Origin: Serripes groenlandicus
Taxonomy: Eukaryota > Mollusca > Bivalvia > Cardiida > Cardiidae
Direction: 5' to 3'
DNA length: 64,000 nt
Assembly: GCA_031761405.1 (NCBI GenBank)
Contig: JASEVX010000001.1
Span: 201,404,437-201,468,436 of the forward strand
The notes under the pieces were generated by a model. It was not told the origin of the DNA. It searched no databases and worked only from the letters and a program-made list of their open reading frames with translations. Position numbers and translations under genes: made by a program. Positions 55,801 through 64,000 of this stretch are shown here, piece after piece. Each line of letters begins with the position of its first letter. The first letter of the stretch is position 1.

Positions 55801-58800
55801 TTATAGAACCTTTTGGAATTTCCAGATTTGAGTATCATCAGAGTTATTTGCGAGGCAGATAGAACGCGCAATGATATTTATTATCTGCCCAATCATGACG
55901 AAGATAATATTATCATATTTTAACTCTATGTAGATATGTCTCGATAAAACTCAAATATTAGGAACAATACGGTACCAAAGTAGCATTGACATAATTATTA
56001 TTAATCGCGTCTCTGATGGAACTGTAACGGATGTGAGTAAATTAGTTTGCAGTAAGGAAAATAAATATCAACTGGCTTTTCAAAACCGACTATGTTAATA
56101 TTTTTCGTTGTTGTTGTTTCTGTAAGCATTGTAGCGATTGTCAAACCAATCGCCACAAAAAAACGATTAAAATGCAAATCTATAAATAGACTATAGATGA
56201 ATGGTACCGTCTTTTGTTTTGGCTCCTAACTTTATTCGGGAACCAGAGTCGGTGCTTGGCCGCTTACAACATTTTCAAACTGGACTAAATTTAGATCGGT
56301 TTTAAACACGTTGGTGAATACAGACTAAATCTTAAACGCCGGGACACCAAAAAGTGGACTAAATATTTAGATTTAGATTTAGATTTAGACAATTATCTAA
56401 ATTGAAAAGTTTGGTGAATACGGACCCTGGCTTCTTCCTCTAATTACTGCATAACATATCATAGGATGTAATTTGGAACCAGACTACATTTAGCGTTAAT
56501 TTTTGGGACCCGGTTTGAGATACCATTGAAATAGTAAAGAGTATGAGGCAGGTAACCAATCCAAAAGAATGGTTCTCTATTTTACTGTTTAGACAAGATA
56601 CAGTATGAATTTCGCTTAACTAAAAAAGTACAAACATTAGATTAATATACCGGCCTTTGTATTATTTTTTTTAATTTGTACAACTCACACATGTATATAG
56701 AATGTAAAAGAGATGTTTTAAAAGTAATTTACCTTAAATTAATATACTTAGTAAGGACAAAGAGAAATCCCGATATCAGTCACACTGGCAGGTCTATATA
56801 TCTCCTTGTGCTAAATTTCAAAGCATTCCTACAAGAAGGCGGCTTCCAATGACATAGTTTTAGTAAAGTCTATCCCATACGATTTAAATATATCATGGAG
56901 GCAATCAAAACGAGCCTATTTTTAGCATAACTCAACCCTTTATTTCTAAAACTTAACTAGTTGTTAGCCGCAGAGGGCAAACTAGGGCAATGCAACTTAT
57001 TCAAACACCGTAGACACCCGTTCAGTGGGTGCTAACATAAAGTCCTATTATTTTCAGAATCGTCCCTGTCGATAATTCAAAGTGAACATGTTGTTATCAC
57101 ATTTTAAACGCAAAACCATTTCAAAGAGTATCGAGATAAACATGGTTAATTCGTGTGATAGCTTGGTATGGTGTCAGAAGGGTTTATTCAAGTTTGCTGT
57201 TCATATATCTTTATATTCAGCTAAGATGAAATGTTACTTTTTTATAACAGACATATACTTTATTTCCCAACCAGGTTACATAGTAACAACATGGTAAATT
57301 CATACAATAGTAAAATACAATAGTCGCTGGGTACTTTTGATTATACATAATATGTAGTATATAGTATATAGAACTACATAATAAAATTTCAAAAATGTAT
57401 ATTTGTATGTAGTTTTATCGTAAACTTAATGGATTTAACATACATTTATTAATATTTTGAAATTCCCTAGTATAGATATTTCCCATAAATTTGAATTGTT
57501 TGATAAACTGATAGAACCAGTTATATCTTATAGGTGTGAGTTACGGGGTATGAATGAAACAGTTAGATTAGAAAATATTCTTTTAAAATTCTGCAAACAA
57601 ATAATGAGGGTAAGGTCACAATCTCAAAATACTTACGTTTATGGAGAACATGGTAGATATCCACTCAAAATTAAGAGATTAATTAGAGTAGTAAAACATT
57701 GGTTTAAAATAAATAGCTCTACACATGGAAAATATTTTAAACGAGTAAATGACATGATGTGTAATGCTCTTCAATTGTTTCCATACAAGATCTCTTGGGC
57801 CATGTCGATTACAATTATTTTTGAAATCGTAGGTTTTAATATTGTATGGTTAAACCAATGTGTCGGAAATGTGAAATTATTTCTGGCTGTTTCTTAACAA
57901 AGACTTAAAGATAATTATTTTCAGATATGGAATGCTGATTTACAAGGTTTCAAGAGCTAGATCATATAAACTTTTTGTCTGATTTCGTTTTTCAACCATA
58001 TTTATATTCAATTAAAGTAGATCAATTTAGAATTGCTATTACTAGATTCCGCATTGCTGCACAAAGATTAGAAATTGAAGCTGGAAGTAGGCACAAACCA
58101 AACAAAATACCTGATTATGAAAGAAAATGTAAATTATGTAAAACTATCGAAGATGAATCGCACGGTTGGTTACAATGTTCAATGTTTTCTGATATACGAA
58201 TTCTATATATCAAAACATATTATTCGAAACATCCAAGTATGATTTAATTCATTGAATTACTTAAATTAATTAAAAGCTTGGCAATATTTGTTCACAAAGG
58301 TTTTTAAATAAGGAATGAAGATTATTATGTGGTAAGTAGTAAGTAATTTGTAATTGCGTCCATACATGGAGAGTACTATAAGTATACAACATACAAGAGA
58401 CATGGATTATTATACAACAATGACAAAACATGAAACAAAAACAAAGTATTTCATATCATAACATATATATACATATTTGCAATGGTAGTATAAATTAAGG
58501 ATTGGGTAAGTCGGTGGATAAAATAATTAGTTATTGCTGTGATTTGTGTGTTTGGTGTACAATTGTAACTGCTAGTATGTATATGTATATACATGCGTAA
58601 ATGCACACGTAGTTATGTACATGCATGCACATAATACATACCCACTTTAAGTTGCAATGTTTGGCTGTGAATCCTTGTCGAAACGAAAGTCAAGGAAAGA
58701 CGATACAAAGTTTATGTGATAAACCCTTTCGAGAAAATATTCAACAAAGGGTATGATAGCTTTTATTCGTTTTAAGATGCTTGATTGTGTATATGGAAAC

Positions 58801-61800
58801 ATACAAAAAATAGATATTTATATATAAACACATGAGAAAATTATGCAAATATACATTTCATACGGATATGTGTCTATATCAAACTGTTATGCTCATATAA
58901 ACACACATATTTACGTACATTCACCAGTTAAATATACATTTCAAATTGCAAAACAGTTAATGTGGTATCAATATGGATAAAGACATAAACATAAGGCTTT
59001 TACATAATGTATGAATATACTTTAAACATTTTTTTTCTTCTCTCAATTGACTGCTAAACGAATGAAAATATTTCTAGTTACTTATCATAACTACAAAAGA
59101 TTTTGTAAAAAGCCGTTTGTCTTTCAAACGGTGTAAAACGTATTTCTCTATATTGTTTTCAGACATTTATTCCCCCTACCCCCATTGGTTTTCCCCAGTA
59201 GTCTGCTATATGACATTGTTTAAGGCAAAAGTGTTATATGTACATGTATTAGTTATGTTGGGCAAACTTGCCATTTTTCCTGAATAAAACATAATATTTT
59301 ATTGTTTTAATAGTGTTATCGACGTTTGCAACGTACTTTCAGTCTCGGCAGCCAGTAAAACTACATATGGTTTTTTTCCTGCCTTTCCGACACTAGTACC
59401 CGACACAGCCAACTTTCCAAGCAACAGGTTGCTTTCTCGCAAAAAGTGTAAGCTCATCATGGGTGATTCTTATTGCATTGACTTCTGCCAAGCATCGTAA
59501 CGAATATTGGCCATCGACCTGGGTTTTGGACTCACATTCCCTGGAAAGACAGACCGCATCGCTACTGACTGTGGTACCTTTATCTCCAAATCAATATAGT
59601 TATGAGGTTGTAGTACAGTTTATTTAGGTGTCGCGGACTAGATAATGGGGAGTAAACTGGTCTTTTCCCCACAATATAACTCAACCAAAACCTATGCTGT
59701 GGGTATTCAAAATAATCGTCTCACTTTTCATCTTTCTTCTTACGATTCTTTTAAGCAAAGGTACGTTTAAAGTGTCAAATAAAGGTTTTAGAATATGAAA
59801 AATGCCCCTTATGGTAAAACTACGCCAAGGCTGATCTAAAGCCAAGTAGTCCATAAAAAGAACTTTGGTTGCCTAGGAATGGTTGTACATCTTCCCCGGA
59901 CTGCATTGAAGATGTGACCATTGGTGTAAATATGTATAGGATGCACTGGAACGGCTTGATTTTATCATTTTAGGTATTTTGACCTTGTGTGAAACTGAAA
60001 ATAAAGTATGTGGACAACCGGTTTTAGCCTAGCTCGAATGTGTTCAAAATTATGTTCAACATCTTCACGGTGCGATATTTTTTCTTGCCAAATGCATACC
60101 CCCCTCCCCCTATTTGTATTTCTTTTCATTGATGTATGGTGTTCTACCTTGGAAACGCCTAGAAATTGTGACAAATGAGGGTTGAAGACTTGTTGATTTA
60201 CATGGAAGCAAAGAAGGAATTTATATAGTGTATTGTGACCTTATGTAGGAAGTCGCTATTTACCGTTTTCAGTAGAATCAAATTCATTATTTTCAAACGC
60301 CTCCTTGTCTGTCGTTCCGATGTCAGCGCTGATGACAACGGTATCGCCTGGATTGTGCTTCGTCTTGACCGCTGAATATGCGTGGCCGACCGATGGCAAC
60401 TTCCGTAGAGACCAATCCCCTTGCGGGCAATCGTCAGATGTCCATAAGATTAAAACACCTGTATTGGATTAAGGAATTTTCTTCATCAGAAATTAAGTTG
60501 TATACAAGTCTGGTTTCAAAGTTAACCATTTTTTCCAAGTTTGGCAGACGTTGAAAATGAAAATTAAACTATAAAGACAATGGCTATAAATGAAAATATA
60601 AATAATGAGTTGAAATTTATTGTGACATAAATAGAAATTGCTCATAATGAGCACTTTTTTGAAGCCAAAATGTTTAAAAGTTGTCTGCTACAGATGTTTC
60701 AAATGCATATGCATTACGCAGTAAAGATGAGGCGTAACTCGGTTGACTTTCATGTGCAGCGGTGCGCAAATTTTTTCGATTACGTTCGTCATCATTAGAA
60801 CAAATTTTACGCAATTCTGCAATAGCCGTTCGAAAATAAAGATATATTTAAATGGTGTATTACGTACGGACGTTTGTTGTATCGTGCAATTCAATTGGAC
60901 ATGAACACGTGCTCATGGGTATTGAAGTGTTTAATGGAGACCCTTTATACGGTTTCGTCAGATTCAATGTAAGGTCACTTCCAGACGACCATTTATGCGG
61001 GGTAGTCAGTTCCAATATATGTCATCGAAGTATTTTGGTCTGGTTTTAATGAGACTGTCGGTATTGAATGCACCGTTTTTATTCTTGCTGCATCACTCTG
61101 AGTTATTATTACCATTTCCCACTTTATTTTCAAAAGTCATCCGCTGTAGATACAGTGGCATTGTCAAACTTGTTAAACGGAGAACACCCTTCAAATGGAC
61201 TCGGTGATTTCCGTACGACGTCGGTATATACCAATAATATAATAGGCTCGGATATGTCCGTCTCAAGTCATGAGAGATTGAATCAACGGAATAATTCAAC
61301 CCTAACTTAGTGTGTGAAAATGCATGCATACAAGGATGCGATCCAAACGTTTGAAATAGCTATTTCTTATAAATGATCTATTCCTCCTTTTCCAGATGAA
61401 CTAATCTGTACAATATGAATGTGTATGTTTGCTCGCAAAAGTTATCTAATTGCATTGCAAAAAAGATCAAACACTATTATCGCCGTGGTATTAGTAATAT
61501 AATAGGATATACACACACTCTCAATGTATATGCTAATTAGTTTAAATGTTATTTAAAAAAAAGGTTAGATTGTATAGAAGTTATTCTGGTGATACATATA
61601 GAGCATCTCGTGTTACCATTTTTGGGCGAGGCTAGAGTTATCCCATTTTCCAATCTCATTAAAATCCGACCAAATTACATTTAAATATTTATGTTGTCAT
61701 TGTTTCTGTCCAATGATACCGCACGATACAAACAATGTTCGGCCATCACCGATTTTCTATCTAGTTTATGTATGTGGGTTATGTCCCCTGTCGATACCTA

Positions 61801-62659
61801 ACGATTTTGAAGGCGACAGTTTGATTCGCTTTTCAAAATGTCAAAATGAGACGACATGTAATAGGCAGTCATCAGATATATACAATCGTTTGCTACTGAA
61901 ACGAACGTAACTGTATGTCTAGTTTTAAATGAGATGCATCTCTCCAAGCTTAGAACTACTATGGACTTGGGTCAAGACAATGGCAGAATTGCCATTAAAG
62001 GAACACTCACCTATGGTAATTACAATAGCCACTGGAATAAGTATGGCTATTTTCCATGCTATAAATTCGTCCGCTCCAAAGACCTTCATCAGCTCGAACA
62101 AAGCAGGCATGAGAATGAAGGTAAATCCACCTCCAAGGTTGCCCCAGCCACCAACCAACGCATTGGCGGTGCCAACGATCTTGACGTTAAACATAGCCGA
62201 GGACCAGAACTGGCAAGGGACGAAGGCACCACCAAGAATACCAACGCATAAGCGTACGATGATCAAACCGGTGGCACTTTTAACGAGACCAGCAAATGCC
62301 AAAGGAACGGAACCAATGATAAGAAGGGCTGACATGACTCTTCTGGGCCCGAATTTGTCACAAAGGGGACCAACGACGACTCGGACCAAAATCGTGGCGG
62401 CGATACATGCAATTCCGGAATTGGCTACGTCTTTCCTGGACAACCCCAGTTCCTTTCGTATGGTGGGTATGAGGGGCTGTATGCCGAACCAAGCAACAAA
62501 AGCAATGAAGAAACAAAACCAGGAGGAATGGAAGGCACGCATGTACGGCCTCTGGATGCTGAACAAGCGGAAGGATTTAGCCTTGCCGAATTCATCTTCC
62601 TCTATAGTCGATGCATGAACCTTCCCCATGCATCTATTACATCCTCCAGTGCCAGACAT
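46080..62659 (-). CDS. NRT2-like: NRT2/NarK-type nitrate/nitrite transporter, three coding exons
   Basis: Minus-strand gene: exons 62011-62659, 60264-60458 and 46080-46831 (649+195+752 nt = 532 codons with stop, 531 residues). Both introns are GT-AG and phase 1. It belongs to the nitrate/nitrite porter (NNP) family of the major facilitator superfamily, moving nitrate or nitrite across a membrane, in known members with protons. Support: MFS motif DKFGPRR (101-107), first nitrate signature within GTANALVGGWGNLGGGFT (163-180), second signature GFVGAGGNVGALVW (471-484), and the two substrate-binding arginines of the family, R93 (TM2) and R390 (TM8). About twelve membrane segments. N-glycosylation sequons at N348 and N353 lie in the predicted outer loop after TM7. 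Length is normal for NRT2. Substrate in this animal is inferred, not shown; no nitrate reductase gene is in the window. Confidence 0.9.
47360..47830 (+). repeat. 40 bp minisatellite, about 12 copies
   Basis: Unit holds ACTAACGTCTCACTTTGTCA and ACCTTTTGAATTTTGTCAAA; exact 40 bp spacing at 47404, 47444 and 47484. Diverged between copies. Confidence 0.9.
48052..48316. mobile_element. Inverted-repeat element, family E copy 2
   Basis: Ends TATGAGCCGTTCC and GGAACGGCTCATA, with inner CCTCTGCGTAAT / ATTTACGCAGAG. About 45 bp inverted ends, no ORF. TA at each end is compatible with a TA target. Confidence 0.8.
48655..49030 (-). mobile_element. Two tandem copies of a tRNA-like SINE family
   Basis: 48655-48818 and 48871-49030 both start TCTTTCCAAGCAACCG, share TTTTGTCAAACGT and end with a B-box-like complement (GCGCTGGATTCAAACGCACA; GCATGGATTCGAACTGACA). 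A third copy lies at 59413-59580. Confidence 0.6.
49160..49300 (-). repeat. Minisatellite of CGGACATTATCCCCTTCGT, left arm
   Basis: Four copies of the unit, 25-40 bp apart, in opposite orientation to the array at 50470-50755. Confidence 0.85.
49301..49830. other. AT-rich spacer with TA repeats
   Basis: TA dinucleotide runs at about 49701-49711 and 49740-49754. Nothing else seen. Confidence 0.4.
49831..50250 (-). pseudogene. 3' end of a non-LTR retrotransposon
   Basis: Minus strand, stop near 49835. Reads RKGRFCTLCN, EDEFHFVLVCPFYETFRKQL and ends CLKAFEMRKLSI, matching the C-terminus of the LINE at 51527-53205 (ICKLCN ... EYHFLCICPKFNDLRKRL ... ALEMRDLSL). The zinc-like C-x2-C ... H ... C is kept; everything upstream is lost or decayed. 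Confidence 0.75.
50262..50430 (-). repeat. B-type TTAA element, decayed
   Basis: TTGCTCAAAACAATCAATATC core and CAATGTCGTCTTGGG end; no intact terminus. Confidence 0.4.
50470..50755 (+). repeat. Minisatellite of GAAGGGGATAATGTCCG, right arm
   Basis: About ten copies about 23-33 bp apart, often followed by CGTTCATCAATTAGGT. Reverse complement of the units at 49160-49300. Confidence 0.88.
50756..51294. other. AT-rich spacer
   Basis: Nothing recognised. Confidence 0.3.
51295..51526 (+). repeat. B-type TTAA element plus partial second copy
   Basis: TTAACCATTTCCCACATAAAA start, CTGCAGCAGACGACTTTGAA, hairpin to 51465; then GACTTTGAAATCATCAAGTA restarts the left half and is cut at 51526 by the LINE. 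It resumes at 53213. Confidence 0.65.
51527..53025 (+). pseudogene. LINE reverse transcriptase, C-terminal part, one nonsense codon
   Basis: RT motifs: A in FIDYEKCFDTINREL, B in GLKQGEPLSPILFILFVNDI, C in FADDMVLF (catalytic DD), D in LKINVGKSKICIF, then thumb and a C-terminal domain with ICKLCNSMQIETEYHFLCIC. One in-frame TGA at 52285-52287 interrupts LHIKF|KIILGV; the frame is otherwise continuous to the stop at 53023-53025. Few lesions mean the insertion is fairly young. Endonuclease and early RT are missing. Clade not assigned. Confidence 0.88.
51527..53205 (+). mobile_element. 5'-truncated non-LTR retrotransposon in a B element
   Basis: Flanked by TATAAAT at 51520-51526 and 53206-53212, a 7 bp target duplication. 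Begins inside the RT domain and ends in repeated TTGAA units, as LINE 3' tails often do. The left truncation is typical of incomplete reverse transcription. Confidence 0.85.
53206..53270 (+). repeat. Right remnant of the B element split by the LINE
   Basis: Starts with the second TATAAAT copy, then GAAAAGAGTTGAAATTAGTG and GCAAATAGAGCAATTG. Confidence 0.6.
53528..53739 (-). mobile_element. B-type TTAA element, reverse orientation
   Basis: TTAA both sides; left end CCATTTCCTTAAAATATATG, strong CTGCAGCAGACGACTTTTG, right end TACGTGGGAAAGGC. Confidence 0.75.
53740..54220. other. AT-rich spacer
   Basis: Poly-A run at about 53771-53784; nothing else recognised. Confidence 0.3.
54221..54435 (+). 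mobile_element. B-type TTAA element, decayed
   Basis: TTAACTCTTTACCACATACA start, AATAAAGTTGAAAACA middle, right part TTTGCTGCAGAGGTGCC; right end lost. Confidence 0.65.
54905..56163. repeat. Paralogous segment, short copy
   Basis: Matches 34933-35079 joined directly to 37210-38448 (junction GACAGTAGAATAATG at about 55050). It lacks the 2.1 kb piece and the SINE. Flanks outside 54905 and 56163 differ from the partner, so this is a dispersed element or small duplication. Confidence 0.8.
56164..57429. other. AT-rich spacer
   Basis: No gene recognised; a TTTAGA repeat lies at about 56368-56390. Confidence 0.3.
57430..58320 (+). pseudogene. Second non-LTR retrotransposon fragment, frameshifted
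   Basis: First frame (57457-57897): FDKLIEPVISYRCELRG and QNTYVYGEHGRYPLKIKRLI, parallel to FDAMVTPILLYGAEVWG and NFAVYGELGRYPLTIIAL of the LINE at 51527. Second frame (57975-58247): DQFRIAITRFRIAAQRLEIE and CKLCKTIEDESHGWLQC. Same C-terminal architecture but much more decayed. Confidence 0.78.
58321..59400. other. AT-rich spacer
   Basis: Many TATA/TACA runs, no gene or known repeat recognised. Confidence 0.3.
59413..59580 (-). mobile_element. tRNA-like SINE family, third copy
   Basis: TTTCCAAGCAACAGGTTGC start, CATTGACTTCTGCCAAGCAT middle and CCATCGACCTGGGTTTTGG near the head, as in 48655-49030. Confidence 0.5.
59625..59735. repeat. Family D repeat, partial
   Basis: TCTTTTCCCCACAATATAAC then CCTATGCTGTGGGTATTC. 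Confidence 0.55.
59736..60263. other. Intronic spacer left of NRT2-like exon 2
   Basis: No repeat family recognised; lies entirely in intron 2. Confidence 0.35.
60264..60458 (-). CDS. NRT2-like: NRT2-like exon 2 (residues 217-282)
   Basis: 195 nt, acceptor CAG at 60459-60461, donor AACG|GTAAAT at 60263. Completes TM6 (VLILWTSDD) and encodes the central cytoplasmic loop with CPQGDWSLRKLP, where NRT2 proteins have a DxPxG-type segment, then an acidic end (KEAFENNEFDSTEN). This exon is too short for simple ORF scanning; it was found by frame and splice-site matching. Confidence 0.88.
60459..62010 (-). other. NRT2-like: Intron 1 of the NRT2-like gene (1.55 kb)
   Basis: GTGAGT donor, CAG acceptor. 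Contains a decayed B element at 60523-60715 and a B fragment at 61110-61160; the rest is AT-rich unique sequence. Confidence 0.85.
60523..60715 (+). repeat. B-type TTAA element in intron 1, decayed
   Basis: TTAACCATTTTTTCCAAG start, GAAATTGCTCATAATGAGCA centre, TTGTCTGCTACAGATG right block. Confidence 0.6.
62011..62659 (-). CDS. NRT2-like: NRT2-like exon 1 (residues 1-217)
   Basis: ATG at 62657-62659. An acidic N-terminus with Cys pair (GCNRCMGK) precedes TM1 (about 44-66), and six membrane segments follow. Contains R93, DKFGPRR and the first nitrate signature. The donor is ATAG|GTGAGT at 62010. Confidence 0.92.
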
Positions 62660-62671
62660 TTTGACTGTGAT
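62660..62671 (-). other. NRT2-like: 5' UTR remnant and splice acceptor upstream of NRT2-like ATG
   Basis: Reading minus, a pyrimidine-rich stretch TGTTTTCTTATTTCAG ends at 62672, 12 nt before the ATG. This indicates a non-coding first exon further right, possibly beyond 64 kb, so the promoter is not identified. Confidence 0.6.
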
Positions 62672-62734
62672 CTGAAATAAGAAAACAATCAGTATAACTG
62701 AGCCAGTGAATGAGAAGTTTGCGCTTCTAAACAG

Positions 62735-62915
62735 TGTTGGTTCAGATACTCTTGGCCACCTACTCAGTCTGATCAGAATCTACACAAGTTGACAGACTCT
62801 CTTAACAACTTTGTGTAAGTAATATGCATATCTTGATGATACTTTAGGGATGCAGACAGGCTAATCTGGTTCTATACTGATCACAAAAGCCAAAGTATCT
62901 AACGCACGGACTCAT
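62735..62915 (+). repeat. Family C dispersed repeat, copy 3
   Basis: ATCTACACAAGTTGACAGAC, AAGTAATATGCATATCTTG and TGATCACAAAAGCCAA shared with copies 1 and 2. Lies in the presumed 5' UTR intron. Confidence 0.6.
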
Positions 62916-63071
62916 ATGCGAATGAATAGAGTAATACCGGATTGTATCGTAATGTATCTGCAAAATCAATACGCAGGCCGTTTGCGAACAGTGTAGACCA
63001 TGATCAGCATGCGCATCCTAACAGTTAACTCATGGCCGGCACTGTTCTTCTGAAGGTTTCGTTAAACTTCT

Positions 63072-63222
63072 TTAACCCTTTCCCACATACACCAAATATG
63101 CAGCAGACGACTTTGAAAGCATCAAGTTGAAAAGATTGTGGTAGAAGGAGAAATTTCTTCTTTTGTCACGCTGTTTTCAAAAGTCCGCGTCAGAAAGCGT
63201 ATGTATGATAGAAAATGTCTAA
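63072..63222 (+). mobile_element. TTAA element, shortened, B left end and A-like right end
   Basis: TTAACCCTTTCCCACATACA start; GTGGTAGAAGGAGAAATTTC then TTTGTCACGC; end GCGTCAGAAAGCGTATG. Right terminus mutated. Confidence 0.65.
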
Positions 63223-63266
63223 ACAGTTCCAAATTGATTATATACCATGGACACGAAGATTTGTGT

Positions 63267-63968
63267 GAATTACGTAAATGTTGGCTGGAGCACCGTACAC
63301 GTACTCGTTTCGATGTTCTCGTTCCTTTTTTAAAGGTGCTCTGTGAAAACCAACATTTACGTAATTAATACTCTTGTGAAACCTGAATGTGTTTCCATAC
63401 TGAAATATCAAAACAGACTGCCCTAGAGAAGAGTCTTTAGCCTTTCTATGACTAATTGCACACAGTGCAAAGGAAAGAAGGCAGTAATTCGGATCGGCTT
63501 ATAAGACAGAAGTTCTCAAACATTGGACAAGAATGATTTTGTTGAAAGTTGAAAGTGTTTTAAATAAAGTTGAATACCGTCTGAAATATTTGTTATCAAA
63601 ACATTGTTTGCTTTGAGCTTTATTGACAGCTTAGGAGCCATTTTCCGAACAATACGTATTTTTCAGAAATTCAGTGTGGGATAAGGGTGACCTTTGATTT
63701 GACGTTGAATATAGGTTTCTGGGTTATTTGGATTGTTGGGAAAGAACCATAGCCCAAAACGCTATAATGGTCGTCTATGAAAATAAATTTCTTACATCTG
63801 ACCGAAACTATAGATTCTTATTTAGCGGTGCCCGGTGAAAAGCAACGTTTACGTGAATAATACGCGTGTTATAAATATACCTGCATGTATTTCCATACTA
63901 AAATATTAAAACAGACAGCATTACCGAAGATGCTTGTACCCGTCTAGAACTCATTTACACACAGTGCA
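63267..63968. repeat. Inverted repeat and ~140 bp direct repeat at the right edge
   Basis: 63273-63290 (AATTACGTAAATGTTGGCTG) and 63347-63367 are inverted arms. 63330-63470 recurs diverged at 63826-63968 (TTTCCATACTGAAATATC, ACACACAGTGCA). Confidence 0.6.
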
Positions 63969-64000
63969 GTGGCAGATCAGACTGAACGGATGCACTGGTT

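Larger units (their letters stand above)
46832..60263 (-). other. NRT2-like: Intron 2 of the NRT2-like gene (13.4 kb)
   Basis: Bounded by GTAAAT donor and TTTTAACAG acceptor. Filled with a 40 bp minisatellite, SINEs, LINE fragments, B elements and the short paralogous segment. No other gene seen inside. Confidence 0.85.

Noticed and set aside
61929..62618. Plus-strand ORF of 229 codons across the transporter's first exon
   Set aside because: It is antisense to exon 1, whose minus-strand frame carries all NRT2 motifs. It has no recognisable features and is a codon-bias shadow.
46080..62659. Bacterial contamination as source of the nitrate transporter
   Set aside because: Two GT-AG introns split the frame exactly, the exons join to a normal-length protein, and the introns carry the same SINEs and TTAA elements as the rest of the window.

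Overview
This is eukaryotic, almost certainly animal, DNA from a repeat-rich, AT-rich genome. The evidence is one three-exon transporter gene with GT-AG introns, a DIRS-type tyrosine-recombinase retrotransposon, tRNA-derived SINEs, non-LTR retrotransposon fragments, and very dense small inverted-repeat elements. The SINE tails, and arrays of roughly 156 bp units ending in ACAG microsatellite, resemble repeats known from bivalve molluscs. I infer a bivalve; that is not proven by the sequence alone. Layout: (1) 1-6.24 kb is one DIRS-like retrotransposon on the minus strand, bounded by a perfect 42 bp inverted terminal repeat and carrying gag-like, reverse transcriptase, RNase H and tyrosine recombinase coding regions broken by frameshifts and a 173 bp tandem duplication. 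(2) 6.3-25.2 kb is a dense field of a short palindromic element that ends in CCCTTTCCC and sits between TTAA sites, as piggyBac-type elements do. It has two main subfamilies, called A and B here, often nested in one another and in SINEs. One likely gene start, a signal-peptide exon with a GTAAGT donor, lies on the minus strand at 22.2-22.4 kb. (3) 25.2-42.3 kb is mostly unique AT-rich DNA with scattered repeats: a 476 bp palindrome, several minisatellites, and one member of a pair of paralogous segments (34.9-38.4 kb; partner at 54.9-56.2 kb). (4) 43.3-46.0 kb is a tandem array of 16 units of about 156 bp with higher-order structure. (5) 46.0-62.7 kb is a complete three-exon minus-strand gene for a 531-residue NRT2/NarK-type nitrate/nitrite transporter. 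Its 13.4 kb second intron holds minisatellites, LINE fragments, SINEs and the second paralogous segment. The gene and its 5' UTR acceptor lie at the right end, and its promoter is probably beyond the window. There is no operon-like organisation. The transporter is the only complete cellular gene visible, and an NRT2-type transporter in an animal is the most unusual biological content. The repeats give relative ages: B elements are oldest, SINEs and LINEs inserted into them, and A elements inserted into B elements and SINEs.
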